Assembly (NCBI GenBank): GCA_014946745.1
Contig: JADCRD010000001.1
Span: forward strand, 2,354,427-2,418,426
Length of the DNA stretch: 64,000 nt
Direction: 5' to 3'
Source: Lysobacterales bacterium
GTDB taxonomy: Bacteria > Pseudomonadota > Gammaproteobacteria > Xanthomonadales > Xanthomonadaceae
The position numbers and the translations under genes are program-made. Shown here piece by piece: positions 61,097-64,000 of the stretch. The stretch's first letter is position 1. Each line of letters starts with the position of its first letter. The notes under the pieces were generated by a model that was not told the DNA's origin, did not search any database, and worked only from the letters and a program-made list of their open reading frames with translations.

Positions 61097-62394
61097 AGAG
61101 GTTCCTCACGGAGGGTGGGGCAACAGGAGCAGCAGGTGCAGCGGGTGAATCAGAAACGCCTCCTCGGGTGCGTCGGACGGTCAGCGGCCTCGGCGAGCCC
61201 TTGCGACAGCGACTGATTGGGGCCGTGATGACCTGCCCGGCCGGTGCGGCCGCCCGCAGCCACCGCAGCGCCAAGGATCGCCAAGCGCAAGGCCAGCGGG
61301 CCCAGGCCCGAACCGCGGACTGCGGCAAGGCTTCGCCACTGCGAGAGGCGCGAACCGCCTCGCACAACGCTCCCGATCATCGAAAGCACCGCCCGGCCCT
61401 CCCCGGCCGGGCGACGCCAACCCCACAGTGCGCTCCCCGTCGCCGCAGCCGCGCAGGCACAAAACCCGCGCCGATGCGGAGACATGGAACCTGGCGCGCT
61501 ATGCGGCGCCGCTACGCACACCCGCATCGCTAGGCTTGACGCAACACGGAGCAAGTCCGTCCTGCACTTGATCCGAGAACGCGCCCTCCAGGGCGCGAGC
61601 CAACGCTCAATTCTTCAGGCATGCCATGGACCCGCCGGAAGGACGCCGAAAAGAGAACCAAGAAGCTTCAAAAGAACTCGACCAGAACGCACAAACAACA
61701 GCGACAGAAGACCAGCGGGCCCCTTCAATTCGTCGCAGCAGTAGAGGCTTCCCGTTGGACAACGCCGTGACCCATGCGAACCCGATCTATCTGCGCCTTT
61801 CGCCTCCGAACATGCCAATCCACTGCAGCCCAGCCAGAGCTCGCCATCGAGTTCCCACACATCGCAGCAAGCGACACACTGCCAACTCACCGCCCCATCC
61901 CACATCCAGCAGGTCAAGCCGAGATCCCGGCCGAGAACGCGCACCCGTGCAGGATGCGAAGCTCGACGGAGGCGGAATGTCGGCTCCAACCCTCCACAAA
62001 CCCGGAGCCGCCCCAGGCCACCAAGAAGGCTTTCGCGGCTCTCCCGCACGCCTCCCAGCACCCTTCAGAAGCGCAGCAAACCGTGCCTATCGGGTGGCGT
62101 GCAGTCCAGGCGGATCAAGCAGGCACTGAGCCCGCCAGGCCCGCCATCTGCCGGCGGCATCCTAAGTTTGTGACCAACTGTTTCAAAGCGATGTGCGTCA
62201 CAAAACAGCGCTGTCAAGACTCGCGGGCATGGGAAGCGCCGATGCGAATGCAAGCGTCGTAGGAGCAGGCAGGCTTACGAGCCTGCGGGAAGGCGAAGAC
62301 GACGCTGTACGACGTCGCGAATCTGCTGGATCGAATGGAGACCGCCCATCAACACGGGGCTGCCGTGAGGCTTGAACGCAGCGTCCGTGGATGC
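61097..62394. other. Gene-poor region, no recognised genes
   Basis: About 1.3 kb upstream of the GH5 gene. Open frames here are weak and lack similarity. It contains the repeat at 61541-61620 and a CAGGC/GCCTG hairpin near 62265-62285; the part from about 61640 to 62330 looks less GC-rich than the rest of the window. Together with the remnant that follows, it resembles a decayed or recently inserted segment. Confidence 0.5.
61541..61620 (+). repeat. Dispersed palindromic repeat, copy 4
   Basis: GCAACACGGAGCA is followed by ACGCGCCCTCCAGGGCGCG and CAACGCT-like boxes with a degraded right arm (TTCTTCAGG). Same order of boxes as at 19329-19412 and 32961-33041. Confidence 0.65.
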
Positions 62395-62610
62395 AATCTG
62401 AAACCGAAGAAGTGGCAATCGTCGACTCGCAGCAGCAAGGCCACCGTTGAAGCGTCGAACGGTTGGATCAAGTCGGCATTCGAGTTCGGGCAGTTCCCCT
62501 TACGCGGGATCGAGAGTGCGCGGGCGAACTGGAAGCTGATGTGCCTCGCGATGAATCCGCGACGGATTGCGGATTGGGCATGGGCGAATGCCAGGCGCAA
62601 AAGCCCCTAC
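62395..62610 (+). pseudogene. Transposase C-terminal remnant
   Basis: A continuous frame reads VEASNGWIKSAFEFGQFPLR then GIESARANWKLMCLAMNPRR IADWAWA, a close match in style to the C-terminus of IS1182/IS5-like DDE transposases (E..FGWIK, F.QF.LRG, R..W.LVCLA.N..R). The N-terminal two thirds of a transposase and its DDE acidic residues are missing, and no inverted repeats were found at its edges. This is a relic of an insertion sequence. The following 62611-62985 shows no gene. Confidence 0.65.
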
Positions 62611-62985
62611 TGGGGGCACTCTCCATGCGCGAAGACGCGTCACGCCGAGCGCTTCGGAGCAGCCCCCTGCATCGCGCTGAATCGTGCTCGTTCCGCACAA
62701 TGTCCGTGCATCAACCGTCTTCGCCGGGGTCATCCCGTTGCCGCGCTGGCTCCGAGCTCGTTCCCGAACGATTGTCAATGCGCCTATCAGGGCCCCACCC
62801 ACGGCAGCCCTGGGGCGTGTGCAAGCCGCGCGGCAAGAAGCAGTGAGCCCGGCACTTCGCACGGGGCTCTGGTCGCCAAACGACGCACAGCTGCAGGCCG
62901 CGGCTCCGCGATCGAGGTGCTTCGGCAGGCCAGAGAAGAGCGAGGGCGCTCGCTATAGCCGCCGGCCGCGGCGGGGATTGGCAAA

Positions 62986-64000
62986 TCACCAAGACGGCGG
63001 ATAGCCGATAGCCTTCAATGCATCGGCATAGCGCGTGTCCTCACGGAGCTTCGCCAGGAGCGGATCGAAGGGCAGGTACATCACGCTGCTGTCGCCGCCG
63101 CGGGTGGCGCGCTTGATCCACTCGAAGGCGAGGTCGCTTTCGCCGCGCCAGGCGTGGACCGCGCCGACCCAGTAGCCGTCGGCGACGCCGAACTGGCGAC
63201 TGAGTGCATCGAGCGCGGCGTCGGAACCGGCGCGGTCGCCGAGTTCATGCAGGGCGATCGCCGTGCCGACCAGACGGAACAGCGTCGACGAGTGTTCCAA
63301 CCGCTCCAGCGCGAGTTGCGGCCGCGCTTCGAAGATGTCGCATAGGGCCAGGTAGAAGTTGGTGTGGGGGTTCTCGGGCAGGTCGTGCAGCTGCAGCAGC
63401 AGAACGGCGCGCGCGTTGCGGGTGTCGCCCAGCGCGAGGTAGTGCCACCCCTGGTTGCGCCGCGCGCCGGACTCGGGGTCGAGCGCGATGGCGCGCGCGC
63501 CGGTCGCGACGGCGTCTTCGAGCCGACCCATCGAAGCCAGCAGGCGCGCCTTCCACACGAGAAGGACGGCCGACTCGCCGCCCGGCGTGAGCGCTTCTGC
63601 GCGCTCCAGATCCGCCCAGGCGCCGGCGTAGTCGAAGCGGTAGAGCAGACGCGTCTCGGACAGCAGCAGGTAGTCGAGCGGATCAGGCTGACTCAAGTCC
63701 AGCGTTCGCTGCCAAGCCTCGAAGGCGCGCGCCCTGCCCTGCAGCAGTTCCTCCGAGCTGTCGGCGTAGTAGCCGCTGCCGCCGAGAATGCCGGCGAGCA
63801 TGCGCCAGGCGTCGGCATAGTCGGGATCGAGCGCGATCGCCTCTTCCAGTACGGCAATGGTGCGGCGCTGGCTGTTGGGGTCGTTGTTGCCGGCAAACAG
63901 CGTGGAAGCCCGCAGAAAGGTGCGATAGGCCGCTTCGTTGGCGGTGCCGCGGCCGCGCGCGGGGTCGTGGCCCCAGCGCTCCGGCTGTCCACCGATGCCG
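62986..64000 (-). CDS. TPR-domain protein, C-terminal part (5' end beyond the window)
   Basis: The reading frame stays open to the right edge, reading AYRTFLRASTLFAGNNDPNS and LEEAIALDPDYADAWRMLAG, then TPR-like helices (LERAEALTPGGESAVLLVWK, ARLLASMGRLEDAVATGARA, IALDPESGARRNQGWHYLAL) to a characteristic C-terminus DLAFEWIKRATRGGDSSVMY then LPFDPLLAKLREDTRYADAL KAIGYPPSW. That ending is typical of winged-helix transcriptional regulators (CadC-like) and protein-kinase proteins with TolB/TPR tails. The N-terminal sensor or HTH region lies outside, so the exact family cannot be set. The segment after the apparent internal start at 63801 is the larger part. Confidence 0.75.
   Translation of the reverse strand, partial: GIGGQPERWGHDPARGRGTANEAAYRTFLRASTLFAGNNDPNSQRRTIAVLEEAIALDPDYADAWRMLAGILGGSGYYADSSEELLQGRARAFEAWQRTLDLSQPDPLDYLLLSETRLLYRFDYAGAWADLERAEALTPGGESAVLLVWKARLLASMGRLEDAVATGARAIALDPESGARRNQGWHYLALGDTRNARAVLLLQLHDLPENPHTNFYLALCDIFEARPQLALERLEHSSTLFRLVGTAIALHELGDRAGSDAALDALSRQFGVADGYWVGAVHAWRGESDLAFEWIKRATRGGDSSVMYLPFDPLLAKLREDTRYADALKAIGYPPSW

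Noticed and set aside
1-64000. tRNA or rRNA genes
   Set aside because: No cloverleaf T-arm pattern or rRNA-like sequence was noticed on either strand; a covariance search would be needed to exclude them firmly.

Overview
The window is high-GC bacterial DNA with closely packed genes. Gene content and order (pssA, a partner-switching pair, mlaEFD, holD-rimI, folK-folB-tsaD facing rpsU, GGGATTC-type intergenic heptamers, large PAS-rich kinases, many secreted proteins) suggest a gammaproteobacterium of the Lysobacterales (Xanthomonadales), probably Lysobacteraceae or Rhodanobacteraceae. That placement is inference from recognisable proteins; no rRNA or tRNA gene was seen. Coordinates of called starts were chosen from reading frame, ribosome-binding sites, overlaps and where family similarity begins.

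Layout. 1-4 kb: a palindrome-rich repeat, a membrane hybrid histidine kinase with REC and Hpt domains (minus) and a decayed response-regulator fragment. 4-11.5 kb (plus): a tyrosinase translationally coupled to a DUF2182 membrane protein, a small secreted protein with a C-terminal anchor, and a very large Tat-exported protein with a RIFT-barrel-like start. 11.5-19 kb (minus): two pseudogene fragments, a PAS4-GGDEF-EAL protein coupled to an RsbQ-like alpha/beta hydrolase, a secreted hydrolase whose 3' end is duplicated on the other side of that pair, and a lipoprotein beta-lactamase-fold hydrolase. 19.5-23 kb: a 1178-residue RTX-like repeat protein with an N-terminal signal peptide. 23-28 kb: small secreted or membrane proteins of unknown function. 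28-34.8 kb: proS, secreted truncated haemoglobin, DUF3034 beta-barrel, a PF03640-type protein, an ECF sigma factor with a cupin partner, and a DUF4124 protein.

35-47.8 kb is one dense plus-strand block: pssA, GAF-PP2C-HATPase switch protein, STAS protein, mlaE, mlaF, mlaD, transport lipoprotein, holD-like, rimI, HDOD protein, a 1313-residue GAF/PAS hybrid kinase and a single-domain response regulator, most joined by 4-base overlaps. Phospholipid synthesis, a phosphoprotein switch and phospholipid transport therefore lie in one transcription unit. 47.8-50.9 kb holds folK-folB-tsaD (minus) diverging from rpsU-yqeY (plus). 51-57 kb holds an MFS exporter, a DUF4139 protein, a five-copy tandem repeat and a Dcp-like M3 peptidase. 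57-61 kb holds two secreted proteins (discoidin-like/HEFGH protein and GH5-CBM2 mannanase or cellulase). 61-63 kb is a gene-poor stretch with a transposase remnant, and the window ends inside a TPR protein.

Most interesting points: (1) an RsbQ-like hydrolase wired to a PAS-GGDEF-EAL enzyme instead of the RsbP phosphatase, in a segment flanked by duplicated sequence; (2) a partner-switch kinase/phosphatase coupled to the STAS-mlaEFD transporter; (3) several dispersed palindromic repeat families, including a near-perfect 38-base inverted repeat inside the mla operon and a heptamer repeat that appears to encode the start of MlaF.
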